Positions 19,730 to 28,241 of a DNA stretch of 64,000 nucleotides are shown one piece after another. The position numbers were made by a program, and so were the translations under genes. The notes beneath the pieces were generated by a model that worked only from the letters and a program-made list of their open reading frames with translations, made no database searches and was not told where the DNA came from. Location of the stretch: the NCBI RefSeq assembly GCF_003590795.1, contig NZ_QYUL01000005.1, positions 485,001 to 549,000 of the forward strand, given 5' to 3'. The stretch's first letter is position 1. Each line of letters starts with the position of its first letter. Origin of the DNA: Azospirillum cavernae (GTDB lineage Bacteria; Pseudomonadota; Alphaproteobacteria; Azospirillales; Azospirillaceae).

Positions 19730-21060
19730 TGACGACGACCGGCTACTCAACGCGCGGGGCCGATCCGACGACCGCCCCCGCCTTCCTCGCCCCGCTCGAC
19801 GGACAGTCCACCGCTGTTTTGCCTGTGGTGGCGGAGCTGCGCGCCCAGGGCCGCGCCCGCTTCGCGGCGGTCGGCCTGCCGACCATCAAGAACGAGGCGT
19901 GGCGTTACACCAACCTGCGCGATCTGGCCAAGCTGGCGGTGACGACGGCGAGCGGCGACGCCCCGATTGACCGCCTGCCAACCGTGCGCGCCGACGGGCA
20001 AAACGGCCCGCGTCTGGTCTTCGTCGATGGCCGTTTCCGCGCCGACCTCTCGACGGCCGACGGGCTGCCCGACGGCGTGCTGCTGACCGACTTCGCCAGC
20101 GCCTGCCAAAACCACAGCGGCCTGATCGCCGAACATTTGGGACGGCTGGCCAGCGCCGAGGATCGTCCGCTGGTCGCCCTGAACAGCGCCGACCTGACGG
20201 ACGGCGTCGTGCTGCGCGTCGCCACCGGCGTGAGCGTGGACGCGCCCATCGAGTTGGTCTTCGTCTCGGTCGGGCGCGACGGCGCGACCACCGCCAGCCA
20301 CCCGCGCGCGCTGATCGTGCTGGAGGCCGGGGCGCGCGCCGTTCTGGTCGAGCATCACGTCAGCCAGGGCGACAACGCGACGCTGAGCAACCACGTCGCC
20401 GAAATCACCGTGGGCGAGGGCGCGACGCTCCACCACTGCAAAGCCCAGCGGGAAAACGCCGCCAGCTTCCACCTGTCCCACATCGCGGCCAGCGTCGCGG
20501 CGGGCGGTTGCTACGACAATTTCATCCTGACCATCGGCGCGCGCCTGTCGCGCAACGAGGTGGTCAGCGCCTTGAACGGCGGCGACGCCCGGACCCATGT
20601 CAGCGGCGGCTATATGGTGCGCGGCAACCAGCACGCCGACATCTCGACCATCATCGACCACGCCCAGCCCAACGGCACGAGCCGCGAGGTCTACAAGGGC
20701 GTGATCGACGACAGCGCGCGCGCCGCCTTCCAGGGCAAGATCATCGTCCGCCCCCACGCCCAGAAGACCGACGGCCACCAGTTGAACCGCGCGCTGCTGC
20801 TGTCCGACAGCGCCGAGATCGACGCCAAGCCGGAGTTGGAGATCCACGCCGACGACGTCAAATGCAGCCATGGCTGCACGGCGGGCGAGCTGGACGACGC
20901 GGCGCTGTTTTATCTGCGCGCGCGCGGCATCGACAAGGAGACGGCGCGCGGTCTGCTGATCGGCGCCTTCCTGTCCGATGTTCTGGACGAAATCGCCGAA
21001 GCCCCCATCCGCGAAGCCTTCCAGGGCTTCGTCGCCGGTTGGTTGGAGGAACAACGCTGA
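19729..21060 (+). CDS. sufD: Fe-S cluster assembly protein SufD
   Basis: A 443-residue SufD, the SufB paralogue in the scaffold complex. N-terminal signature: GLPTIKNEAWRYTNLRDLAK. Core and C-terminal signatures: HVSGGYMVRGNQHADISTII, YKGVIDDSARAAFQGKIIVR, and KCSHGCTAGELDDAALFYLR followed by RGIDKETARGLLIGAF. The ATG at 19729 overlaps the sufC stop; the in-frame GTG at 19726 is less likely. The end overlaps the sufS start by one base (TGATG). Confidence 0.95.
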   Translation: MTTTGYSTRGADPTTAPAFLAPLDGQSTAVLPVVAELRAQGRARFAAVGLPTIKNEAWRYTNLRDLAKLAVTTASGDAPIDRLPTVRADGQNGPRLVFVDGRFRADLSTADGLPDGVLLTDFASACQNHSGLIAEHLGRLASAEDRPLVALNSADLTDGVVLRVATGVSVDAPIELVFVSVGRDGATTASHPRALIVLEAGARAVLVEHHVSQGDNATLSNHVAEITVGEGATLHHCKAQRENAASFHLSHIAASVAAGGCYDNFILTIGARLSRNEVVSALNGGDARTHVSGGYMVRGNQHADISTIIDHAQPNGTSREVYKGVIDDSARAAFQGKIIVRPHAQKTDGHQLNRALLLSDSAEIDAKPELEIHADDVKCSHGCTAGELDDAALFYLRARGIDKETARGLLIGAFLSDVLDEIAEAPIREAFQGFVAGWLEEQR

Positions 21061-22328
21061 TGCCCGACGCCGACGCCATCCTGTCCCCAGCTTTCGACGT
21101 TCTGCGCGTCCGCGAGGATTTCCCGATCCTCGCCCGCAGCGTCCACGCCAGGAAGGGAAAGCCCGGAAAGCCGCTGGTCTATCTCGACAGCGGCGCCTCG
21201 GCCCAGAAACCGCGCCAGGTCATCCAGGCGATGACCCGCTTTCTGGAAGAGGATTATTCCAACATCCATCGCGGCGTGCATTTCCTGTCGCAGACCGCCA
21301 CCGACCAGTTCGAGGCGGTGCGGGCCAAGGTGGCGCGCTTCATCAACGCCCCCAGCGAGCGCTGCGTCGTCTTCACCCGCAGTTCGACCGAGGCGATCAA
21401 CCTTGTGGCGGCCAGCTATGGACGGACCTTCCTGAACGAAGGCGACGAGGTGATCCTGTCGATCATGGAGCATCACGCCAACATCGTTCCGTGGCAGTTG
21501 CTCCAGGCCGAAAAGAAGATCGTCATCAAGGTGGTACCCTGCGACGACGACGGGGTTCTCGACCTCGACGCCTACAAGGATCTGCTGTCCGACCGCACGA
21601 AGCTGGTGGCGATCACCCATTGCTCCAACGTGCTGGGCACCGTCACCCCCGCCAAGACCATCGCGGCGCTGGCCCACGAACGCGGCGTGCCGGTGCTGTT
21701 CGACGGCAGCCAGGCCGTGGTTCACGGCCCGGTGGACGTGCAGGAGATCGACGCCGATTTCTACGTCTTCACCGCCCACAAGCTCTACGCCCCCACCGGG
21801 CTTGGCGTGCTCTACGGCAAATACGACATTCTGAAGCGGATGCCGCCCTACCAGGGCGGCGGCGACATGATCGAATCCGTCAGCTTCGCAGGCACGACCT
21901 TCAAGGCCCCGCCCGCCCGCTTCGAGGCGGGAACCCCGCCGATCACGGAAGTGATCGGGCTGGGCGCCGCCATCGACTACATCGAATCGCTGGGCCGCGA
22001 CGCCATCGCCGCGCACGAACACGACCTGTTGCAATACGCCACCCAGCAGCTTTCCCAGGTCGCCGGTTTGCGCATCATCGGCACCGCGCCGGGCAAGGGG
22101 CCGATCATCTCCTTCGCGCTGGACGGCGTGCACCCGCACGACGTCGGCACCATCGTCGATCAGTATGGCGTGGCGGTGCGGGTTGGCCGCCATTGCGCCG
22201 AGCCGCTGGCCGAACGGTTCGAGGTGGGGCCGACCGTCCGCGCCTCCTTCGGTTTGTACAACACCCGGTCGGAGGCCGACGCGCTCGTCGAATCCCTTCT
22301 CGCGGTCAAGGAGTTCTTCGGAGCATGA
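21060..22328 (+). CDS. sufS: Cysteine desulfurase SufS
   Basis: A 422-residue group-II cysteine desulfurase. It removes sulfur from L-cysteine with PLP and passes it as persulfide to SufU. Seen: YLDSGASAQKPRQVI near residue 42, RGVHFLSQTATDQFEAVR, the PLP-lysine segment FTAHKLYAPTGLGVLYGK, and the active-site cysteine loop VRVGRHCAEPL near residue 375, which is short, as in SufS-type enzymes. It is translationally coupled with sufD in front and sufU behind (the sufU ATG overlaps its TGA). Confidence 0.96.
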   Translation: MPDADAILSPAFDVLRVREDFPILARSVHARKGKPGKPLVYLDSGASAQKPRQVIQAMTRFLEEDYSNIHRGVHFLSQTATDQFEAVRAKVARFINAPSERCVVFTRSSTEAINLVAASYGRTFLNEGDEVILSIMEHHANIVPWQLLQAEKKIVIKVVPCDDDGVLDLDAYKDLLSDRTKLVAITHCSNVLGTVTPAKTIAALAHERGVPVLFDGSQAVVHGPVDVQEIDADFYVFTAHKLYAPTGLGVLYGKYDILKRMPPYQGGGDMIESVSFAGTTFKAPPARFEAGTPPITEVIGLGAAIDYIESLGRDAIAAHEHDLLQYATQQLSQVAGLRIIGTAPGKGPIISFALDGVHPHDVGTIVDQYGVAVRVGRHCAEPLAERFEVGPTVRASFGLYNTRSEADALVESLLAVKEFFGA

Positions 22329-22798
22329 TGGACGATCTGCGCGAGCTGTATCAGGAAGTGATCCTGGATCACGGCAAACACCCCCGCAACTTCCGCCATC
22401 CCGACGAGTCCAACCGTCAGGCCAAGGGCGAAAACCCGATGTGCGGCGACCGTTTCATGGTCTATCTGACCGTGAAGGACGGGGTGGTCGAGGATGTGGC
22501 CTTTCAGGGGCGCGGCTGCGCCATCTCCACCGCCAGCGCGTCGATGATGACGGAGCTGGTGCGCGGCAAGACGGCGGAGGAGGCCGAAACCCTGTTCCAG
22601 ACCTTCCACGATTTGTGCACCAAGGACGACGAAGACCACGCCGACCATGGGCCGGTGGACGACGAGACCATGGAAAAGCTGATGGTCATGTCCGGCGTCC
22701 GGCAATTCCCGGTGCGGGTGAAATGCGCCACGCTTGCGTGGCACGCCATGAACGCGGCCCTGCATGGTCAGGATGCCGCCTCCAGCGACAGCTTTTGA
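22325..22798 (+). CDS. sufU: SufU-type sulfur acceptor / Fe-S scaffold
   Basis: A 157-residue IscU-fold protein. Three cysteines and one aspartate of the metal/sulfur site are present: NPMCGDRFMVYL, FQGRGCAISTASASMM and FPVRVKCATLAWHAM. Between the second and third cysteines it has about 20 residues more than IscU (DLCTKDDEDHADHGPVDDET region), the diagnostic SufU insertion. SufU binds zinc and accepts persulfide from SufS. No sufE is seen in the operon, so SufU probably takes that role. It starts at the ATG overlapping the sufS stop; a second ATG follows directly. Confidence 0.93.
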   Translation: MMDDLRELYQEVILDHGKHPRNFRHPDESNRQAKGENPMCGDRFMVYLTVKDGVVEDVAFQGRGCAISTASASMMTELVRGKTAEEAETLFQTFHDLCTKDDEDHADHGPVDDETMEKLMVMSGVRQFPVRVKCATLAWHAMNAALHGQDAASSDSF

Positions 22799-22818
22799 CG
22801 AGAGAAGGGGTGACTGAC

Positions 22819-23199
22819 ATGCCCGAAGACGCCCTGCCCCGCCAGATCGAAACCTCCGGCGAGGCCCCGCTCGACACCCGTGGCGACGACCCGCGCGAAG
22901 CCCTGATGGACAGCGTCGTGGCGGCGATCAAGACCTGCTACGACCCGGAAATCCCGGTGGACATCTGGGAACTCGGCCTGATCTACCGCGTGGACATGGA
23001 TGGGGACCGCAATGTCGAGATTGACATGACCCTCACCAGCCCCATGTGTCCGGTGGCGGGCGAATTGCCCGAGCAGGTCCGCCAGACGGTCAAAAGCGTC
23101 GAGGACGTGAACGAGGTCAAAATCGAACTGGTCTGGGAACCGCCCTGGCACCAGGGGATGATGTCCGAAGTCGCCCGCCTGCAATTGGATATGTTCTGA
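22819..23199 (+). CDS. sufT: SUF-associated MIP18/DUF59 protein SufT
   Basis: A 126-residue Fe-S maturation factor of the MIP18 family. Signature segments: CYDPEIPVDIWELGLIYRVD, then MTLTSPMCPVAGELPEQVRQ, with the conserved cysteine, and the tail VWEPPWHQGMMSEVARLQLD. SufT proteins help assemble or deliver clusters, particularly under high Fe-S demand. An AGAAGGGG ribosome site lies 8 bases before the ATG at 22819; a GTG 9 bases earlier is an alternative. It follows sufU by 20 bases. Confidence 0.93.
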   Translation: MPEDALPRQIETSGEAPLDTRGDDPREALMDSVVAAIKTCYDPEIPVDIWELGLIYRVDMDGDRNVEIDMTLTSPMCPVAGELPEQVRQTVKSVEDVNEVKIELVWEPPWHQGMMSEVARLQLDMF

Positions 23200-23224
23200 G
23201 CGTTTTTTGAGGGAGACCACCGCC

Positions 23225-23569
23225 ATGGCCCGTCCGCTTCCCAAGGCGATCACCATCACCGACAGCGCCGCCGAGCGCGTGAAGGCGCTGATGTCCAAGG
23301 CGACCGGGGACGTCGTCGGCCTGCGCATCGGCGTGAAGGCGCGCGGCTGCTCCGGCCTCAGCTACGACGTGCAATACGCCAAGGAAAAGATGAAGTTCGA
23401 CGAGGTGGTGGAGGACAAGGGCGTCACCGTCATGATCGACCCCGCCGCCGTCATGTTCCTGATCGGCAGCGAGATGGATTACGTGGACGACAAGTTCCAG
23501 ACAGGCTTCGTCTTCAAGAACCCCAACGAAAAAGGCCGCTGCGGCTGCGGGGAAAGCTTCCACGTTTGA
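23225..23569 (+). CDS. sufA: HesB/IscA-family Fe-S carrier (SufA-like)
   Basis: A 114-residue A-type Fe-S carrier protein. It has the three invariant cysteines: KARGCSGLSYDV around residue 41 and the C-terminal GRCGCGESFHV. It receives clusters from the SufBCD scaffold and hands them to apo-enzymes. Strong GAGGGAG ribosome site before the ATG. It is the last gene of the operon; a 10-bp stem overlaps its stop codon. SufA and IscA cannot be told apart by sequence alone, and the name rests on the operon. Confidence 0.92.
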   Translation: MARPLPKAITITDSAAERVKALMSKATGDVVGLRIGVKARGCSGLSYDVQYAKEKMKFDEVVEDKGVTVMIDPAAVMFLIGSEMDYVDDKFQTGFVFKNPNEKGRCGCGESFHV

Positions 23570-23604
23570 AATCACGGGGCGGAAATATGGCGTGCCGTGA
23601 TTTC
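23568..23604 (+). terminator. Stem-loop at the end of the SUF operon
   Basis: GAAATCACGG (23568-23577) pairs perfectly with CCGTGATTTC (23595-23604) around a 17-base loop, overlapping the stop of the last gene. There is no U-tract, so it may act as an RNA-stabilising 3' end or a weak terminator. Confidence 0.55.
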
Positions 23605-23927
23605 CGCCCATCCCTACACATCAGCGTTTCAATCCAACAAAAAAACTGCGCGACATCGTTCCACCAACACAGCATCAATTCAATACGTTCAATCGAACAT
23701 TGATTATTGTGATATCATAAGTTACTAAAGGTTGCAGAAAAATACTCCGTCGCCCATAGAAAATAAAATCACACCCGAGCAGGCCGAGCGACGATCTGCG
23801 TGAACCCGTGTTCAGCGAAACGGGGAAAAATTATCCCAATGCTCCCTCTCCCTTGCGAATTCGCAATGACAACCATTGCGCTGGCGGCAAAGCATTGGCG
23901 AAAGCCACCCAGCACCTGAGTCCAGAG
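23605..23927. other. AT-rich intergenic region upstream of the NifX-like gene
   Basis: No gene is visible. From about 23630 to 23775 the sequence is much richer in A+T than anything around it and has several TTCAAT/ATTGA words (for example around 23675-23712). A cluster of TTGCG half-sites follows at 23853-23880. The composition change marks the border between the SUF operon and the next two genes and could reflect a transferred segment or simply a strong promoter. Confidence 0.6.
23853..23880. promoter_or_regulatory. Palindrome cluster, candidate operator of the NifX-like/SLAC1 pair
   Basis: TTGCGAATTCGCAA (23853-23866) is a perfect 14-bp palindrome. Its right half is reused in a second perfect dyad, CGCAATG (23862-23868) and CATTGCG (23874-23880). 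Three TTGCG-type half-sites in 28 bases, ending 47 bases before the start codon, look like a repressor or activator site. No regulator gene is adjacent. Confidence 0.5.
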
Positions 23928-24278
23928 ATGAGATTCGCCGTCGCGAGCCAAAATTACCGCACCGTAACCCCGCATGCTGGCAGGACCCGCCGCTTCCTGC
24001 TGTTCGACGCCGTCTCCGGCAGCCAGCCGGTGGAATGCGGTCGGCTCGATCATCCACCGGAGATGACGCTCCACGCCTTCACCGGCGGTCCCCACCCGCT
24101 GGATATGATCGACGTCGTCATCGCCGGCAGTGCCGGGACGGGAGTCGTCGCGCGCCTGCGTGAGCGCGGCGTAATAGCCTTGTCCACAACCGAAACCGAT
24201 CCCAGCATAGCGGTGTCGGCCTTGCTCGACGGCACGCTTCCCCCCGGCGGCGGTCATGACGGTTGCGCCTGCGGATGA
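23928..24278 (+). CDS. Stand-alone NifX/NafY-type (dinitrogenase Fe-Mo cofactor biosynthesis domain) protein
   Basis: A 116-residue protein consisting of a single domain of the NifX/NifB-C-terminal/NafY type. The N-terminus MRFAVASQNYRTVTPHAGRT has the usual opening strand and the HAG motif. It continues RRFLLFDAV and ends in the conserved block DVVIAGSAGTGVVARLRERG followed by ALSTTETDPSIAVSALLDGT. The tail GGGHDGCACG contains His and Cys residues. Family members bind metalloclusters or their precursors, but many non-nitrogen-fixers carry such stand-alone versions of unknown role. There is no nif gene nearby. The start at 23928 is set by homology; the ribosome site is weak. It lies 26 bases before an SLAC1 channel gene, and the two are probably one transcript. 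Confidence 0.78.
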   Translation: MRFAVASQNYRTVTPHAGRTRRFLLFDAVSGSQPVECGRLDHPPEMTLHAFTGGPHPLDMIDVVIAGSAGTGVVARLRERGVIALSTTETDPSIAVSALLDGTLPPGGGHDGCACG

Positions 24279-24304
24279 CGCATCCCCCAGCACAGGAGTC
24301 CACC

Positions 24305-25306
24305 ATGAGCGACACTGGCATGACGGCCGCAGCGTCCCACACCGCAGCCCCGCCGACCGCCCGTCTGCGCGACTTCCCGGTTTCCTTCTTCTCCACCGTA
24401 ATGGGGCTGAGCGGCCTCACCCTCGCCGCCCAACGGCTGGAAGCCATGCGGACGCTGCCGTCCGGCACGGGCGCCCTGCTGTTCGCGGCAACCATCGGCG
24501 TCTTCGCGATCCTGGCCACAGCCTATCTCGCCAAGGCCATCCGGCACCCGGACGCGGTTCTGGCGGAATGGCGCCATCCCATCCGCATCTGCTTCTTCCC
24601 CACCATCACCATCAGCGCCATCCTGCTGGGAACGGCCGCGCTGCCGGTGGATGCCGAACTGTCCTTCCTGCTGTGGGCGGCGGGCGCGGCGGGGCATCTC
24701 GTGCTGACGGTCATGGTCATCACCGCCTGGATCGAGCATTCCCGTTTCGAGGTGGTCCACATGAACCCGGCCTGGTTCATTCCGGTGGTCGGCAACATCC
24801 TGGCGCCGTTGGCCGGACTGCGCCACGCGCCGGCAGAACTGTCCTGGTTCTATTTCTCCATCGGGATGGTCTTCTGGTTGCCGCTGTTGACGATCATTCT
24901 CTACCGGCTGTTCTTCCACAGCCCGCTGCCTGGACGGCTGGCGCCGACGCTGTTCATCCTGCTGGCGCCGCCGTCGGTCGGCTTCGTCTCCTATGTCGGC
25001 CTCAGCGGCGGGATCGACACCTTCGCCCGGATGCTCTACTTCTCGGCGGCCTTCTTCTTCCTGCTGATGCTGCCGCAGATTCGCAACTTCGCACGATTGA
25101 GCTTCACCCTGTCGTGGTGGGCCTATTCCTTCCCGCTTGCCGCCTTCACTGTCGCCACACTGGTGATGGGCGAGCGGTCGGGCATCCGCCTCTACGGCTG
25201 GGCCGGCATGCTTCTGTTCGGTCTGACGGCGCTCCTGGTCGGGGGTCTCGCTTTGCGAACACTGCAAGGCGTGCTGCGTCGCGAGTTGTGCCGACCCGAG
25301 CACTGA
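24305..25306 (+). CDS. SLAC1/TehA-family anion channel or exporter
   Basis: A 333-residue integral membrane protein with about ten hydrophobic helices. The opening motif FPVSFFSTVMGLSGLTLAAQ is the hallmark of the TehA/SLAC1 (PF03595) family. HMNPAWFIPVVGNILAPLAG near residue 165 and the phenylalanine-containing helix YFSAAFFFLLMLPQIRNFAR near 265 also match. Homologues are channels for small anions and include the tellurite-resistance protein TehA; the ion here is unknown. An ACAGGAG ribosome site precedes the ATG at 24305. It probably shares a transcript with the NifX-like gene and converges with the aminotransferase gene. Confidence 0.87.
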   Translation: MSDTGMTAAASHTAAPPTARLRDFPVSFFSTVMGLSGLTLAAQRLEAMRTLPSGTGALLFAATIGVFAILATAYLAKAIRHPDAVLAEWRHPIRICFFPTITISAILLGTAALPVDAELSFLLWAAGAAGHLVLTVMVITAWIEHSRFEVVHMNPAWFIPVVGNILAPLAGLRHAPAELSWFYFSIGMVFWLPLLTIILYRLFFHSPLPGRLAPTLFILLAPPSVGFVSYVGLSGGIDTFARMLYFSAAFFFLLMLPQIRNFARLSFTLSWWAYSFPLAAFTVATLVMGERSGIRLYGWAGMLLFGLTALLVGGLALRTLQGVLRRELCRPEH

Positions 25307-25360
25307 ATTCGCCCCCAAACGCCGCGCCTTCGATGACACGTCGCTTGGGAACGCTCTGAT

Positions 25361-26524
25361 TCAAACCGCGCCGAAGCGCCGCGACAGCCGTTCAATCGCC
25401 GCGTCCAGCACCTCGTTTTTCTTTGAGAAGCAGAAACGCACGCAGCTTTTCGGCGCGTCTTCGACAAAGAAGGCGCTCACCGGAATCGCCGTCACCCCCG
25501 CTTCCGCCGTCAACCAACGGCAAAAGGCTTGATCGTCGCCGTCAAAGCCGAAGCGGCCGATGTCGGCCACCACGAAATAGGTCCCCGCCGACGGTTGCAC
25601 CTCGAAACCCACAGCCGACAGCCCCGTTGCAAGCCGGTCCCGCTTGGCCTGAAGCCCGCCCGCCAATTCGGCGAAATAGCCGTCGTCCTTGTTCAGCCCG
25701 AAGGCCACCGCCGTTTGCAGGTTGGGCGGGGTGGTGAAGGTCAGGAATTGGTGCGCCTTGGCCACCGGCTGCAACAGATGCGGGGCCGCCGTGACGTAGC
25801 CGACCTTCCAGCCGGTCAAGGAAAAGGTCTTGCCCGCCGAACCGATCTTCAGGCAACGGTCGCGCATCCCCGGCAGCGTCATCAGCGGGATGTGGCGGCG
25901 GCCATCGAACACCAAATGCTCGTAAACCTCGTCGCACACCGCCAGCGTGTCGAAACGCTGGACGAATTCGGCGATCAGTTCCAACTCGGGCCGGGAAAAC
26001 ACCTTGGCCGCCGGATTCAGCGGATCGTTGATGAGGACGAGCTTGGTGCGCGGCGAAAAGGCCGCTTCCAGATCGGCCCGGGTGAAGCTCCAATCCGGGG
26101 CCTTCAGCGAGACGAAACGCGGCACGCCGCCCGCCAGCCGGACGATGGGCAAATAGCTGTCATACATCGGCTGGAACAGCACGACCTCGTCGCCCGGATT
26201 GATGAGGCCGAGCAGGCAGGCGGTCAACGCCTCCGTCGCGCCGGACGTCACCATCGTCTCCGTCTTCCAATCGACGTCCAGATCGTAAAAGCGCTTGGCG
26301 TGGCTGGCCAGCGCCTGCCGCAGATCGGGGGTTCCCATCATCGACGGGTATTGGTTCCACCCCGTCAACAGGGCCGTCGCCGCCGCGTCCAGCACGTCGG
26401 CCGGGCCGCGTTCATCGGGGAATCCCTGGCCGAGATTGATCGCGCCATGCTCCTCCGACAAGCGGGACATGACCTCGAAAATCGTGGTGCCATAGCTCGA
26501 CAGGATTGCGTTGCCCGACTTCAC
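25361..26524 (-). CDS. PLP-dependent class I/II aminotransferase
   Basis: A 387-residue fold-type I aminotransferase. Motifs: INLGQGFPDERGPADVLDAA, NQYPSMMGTPDLRQALA, VTSGATEALTACLLGLINPG, LINDPLNPAAKVF (the usual NPHNPTG is altered to DPLNPAA), VCDEVYEHLVFDG and the PLP lysine in IGSAGKTFSLTGWKVGYV. It resembles the methionine/kynurenine aminotransferase (YbdL/KAT) group; the substrate is not certain. The GTG at 26524 has GGAGG 5 bases in front and is preferred to a TTG 12 bases upstream. The altered NPxNP motif keeps the PLP-binding Asn. It is monocistronic and convergent with the SLAC1 gene. Confidence 0.87.
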   Translation of the reverse strand: MKSGNAILSSYGTTIFEVMSRLSEEHGAINLGQGFPDERGPADVLDAAATALLTGWNQYPSMMGTPDLRQALASHAKRFYDLDVDWKTETMVTSGATEALTACLLGLINPGDEVVLFQPMYDSYLPIVRLAGGVPRFVSLKAPDWSFTRADLEAAFSPRTKLVLINDPLNPAAKVFSRPELELIAEFVQRFDTLAVCDEVYEHLVFDGRRHIPLMTLPGMRDRCLKIGSAGKTFSLTGWKVGYVTAAPHLLQPVAKAHQFLTFTTPPNLQTAVAFGLNKDDGYFAELAGGLQAKRDRLATGLSAVGFEVQPSAGTYFVVADIGRFGFDGDDQAFCRWLTAEAGVTAIPVSAFFVEDAPKSCVRFCFSKKNEVLDAAIERLSRRFGAV

Positions 26525-26603
26525 CGATGCCTCCAAACCTCAAACGGGCGGTCAGGATGGCGGCAGCGGCGGGGGAATGTCCAGACTCCTGTCCGCCGAT
26601 CTC

Positions 26604-26954
26604 TTATGCCGCGCTGTCGTCTTGTCGCGTGCGGCGCAGATGCCGCCGCGTCCGCAGCTTCACCCGCAGCCGTTCAATCGGACCAAGCACGCGCGGGTAG
26701 CGGCGTTTCATCCGCACGAAAAATTTCCGGGCGTCCGCCGAATTGCGCAGAACCAGGACGCCGCCCACAAGCATCACCGGCAGGCCGCCCGGCCCCGGCA
26801 ACGGCGCGATGACCAATCCGACCAAAATGATCGTGCAACCCAGGCCGATCATCACCCCTTGCCGCAGCCGCGCCATGGGCGGGGCCGAAGCGGCGGGCGG
26901 CGTGTCGCGCGTCACAATCTTGATGCCTCTTTCCAGAAAACCAGCCCCCGGCAT
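26604..26954 (-). CDS. Small PGPGW-type transmembrane protein
   Basis: A 116-residue membrane protein. Two adjacent hydrophobic segments, GVMIGLGCTIILVGLVIAPL and GGLPVMLVGGVLVLRNSADA, are joined by the turn PGPGG, which is the core of the PGPGW family of putative transmembrane proteins. A basic C-terminus (RMKRRYPRVLGPIERLRVKL) should be cytoplasmic. The function is not known for the family. The start is uncertain: ATG at 26954 is given, but one at 27008 has an AAGG motif upstream. It is divergent from the three-gene unknown operon starting at 27134 and may share its promoter region. Confidence 0.6.
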   Translation of the reverse strand: MPGAGFLERGIKIVTRDTPPAASAPPMARLRQGVMIGLGCTIILVGLVIAPLPGPGGLPVMLVGGVLVLRNSADARKFFVRMKRRYPRVLGPIERLRVKLRTRRHLRRTRQDDSAA

Positions 26955-27133
26955 ATGGGGAGGGTTGAGCGATGGAAAAGGGACAATTTGGTGACGGTCG
27001 CCCGACATCGTGACCTTGGGGACCAACCCAAGGAGCCGATTTCGGTTGGCATGTATATTGGATTTAACGCAAAATTCAGGTTAGCGGCGGCGTAATCGCT
27101 CCACACTCTCTCGCAGGCACGGTCGGAACTCTT

Positions 27134-28237
27134 ATGCGTTCTCTCACCAATTTCGCGCCGTCCACCTTCGAGGATCGCGGCGCCGCCGTGGCCTTCACCA
27201 CGCCCGTCCTGGCCCAGACGCGCGTCCGCAAGGACAGCCGGGATCAGTTGGAAGTGTTGATCCCCAACCTGTCGGAAGGGCGCGGCATTTACGTGGTGCC
27301 GTGGAAGTCGCTGCCGCTGGCCTTTCCGATGACGGTCCACGACCGGATGCTGCACGACCTGATCGCCAAAAGCGAAGGCTGCTCCCCCGACGACATCCGC
27401 AAGGCCGTTCTGGAAGCCGCCCGCTGCGGATTGGCCGGTCCCCACGCGGTTGAGGCCGCCGAGGCCGCGCTGGGCGATGACGAGGAGCAACGCCTCCTCA
27501 TCAATTATCAATTGATCGTCGAAGCCCTGAAATCCGCCGGTCTGGAATCCACCGACATCCTGCGCGCGGGCCTCGCCTCGGCGCAGGGGCAGAAGCTGAC
27601 GCGCGATCTGATGTCGAAGGCCGCCCACAAGCTGGGCATGGAGCCGACTGAACTTTTCAGCCGCATCGCCGAATTGGCTGGGTATCTGGAATCCATCGGC
27701 CTGTCCAGCTCGCCCAAACCCGCCCGCCTGCGCCGTCTGATGCGCGATCTCAACGGCTTTCGCGACAGCATGACCGAGTGGGCCACCGGCAACGTGTCCG
27801 AAGCCGCGCCCATCGGCGGCTTTTGCGCCGAGGTCGCCGAGCACACCGTCAACCACGCCCGCAACGTGATGACCCAGCTCGACCAGTCGGTCGCCTCGTT
27901 TGAAACGCTGTTGCGGCAATGGGACACCAAACGGCTGCTGGTGCGCAAGGCGGCCACCCGGCTGTCCTGGCTGCTCGACGGCTGGGAGTTTCTGATCGTT
28001 CTCTGGTCCGACGCCGTCACCCGCAGCCGCCACGAACAGGACATGGCGGTGCACGACATCTTCCGCGTCATCCCCCTGCTGCCCAAGGACGAGGCGCGCG
28101 CGGATCAAGTTCTGGCGGCGGAAAAGCTGTTGCAAAGCAACCGCCGTTCGGTGCGCGCCTATGTGGATTGGCGCAGCGGTCAGCTCGACGTCGATCTGGT
28201 GATGCGGATTGAAACGATCAAGGGAAGGGCGGCCTAG
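27134..28237 (+). CDS. Protein of unknown function, first gene of a three-gene operon
   Basis: A 367-residue soluble, mostly helical protein that I cannot assign. The N-terminal 70 residues contain beta-like segments (VLIPNLSEGRGIYVVPWKSL). The rest is helix-rich, with DDIRKAVLEAARCGLAGPHA and repeated Leu/Ala heptads. No signal peptide or membrane segment is evident; LSWLLDGWEFLIVLWSDA near residue 280 is amphipathic. The gene ends with TAG 4 bases before the next start, so both are one transcription unit. Codon use matches the neighbours, suggesting it is native. Homology searching would be needed to tell whether it is a helical scaffold, an effector or an enzyme. Confidence 0.7.
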   Translation: MRSLTNFAPSTFEDRGAAVAFTTPVLAQTRVRKDSRDQLEVLIPNLSEGRGIYVVPWKSLPLAFPMTVHDRMLHDLIAKSEGCSPDDIRKAVLEAARCGLAGPHAVEAAEAALGDDEEQRLLINYQLIVEALKSAGLESTDILRAGLASAQGQKLTRDLMSKAAHKLGMEPTELFSRIAELAGYLESIGLSSSPKPARLRRLMRDLNGFRDSMTEWATGNVSEAAPIGGFCAEVAEHTVNHARNVMTQLDQSVASFETLLRQWDTKRLLVRKAATRLSWLLDGWEFLIVLWSDAVTRSRHEQDMAVHDIFRVIPLLPKDEARADQVLAAEKLLQSNRRSVRAYVDWRSGQLDVDLVMRIETIKGRAA

Positions 28238-28241
28238 CATC

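Noticed and set aside
23928-24278. Part of a nitrogen-fixation cluster
   Set aside because: No nifHDK, nifB, nifEN or nifA gene is in the window; stand-alone domains of this type occur in non-fixers.
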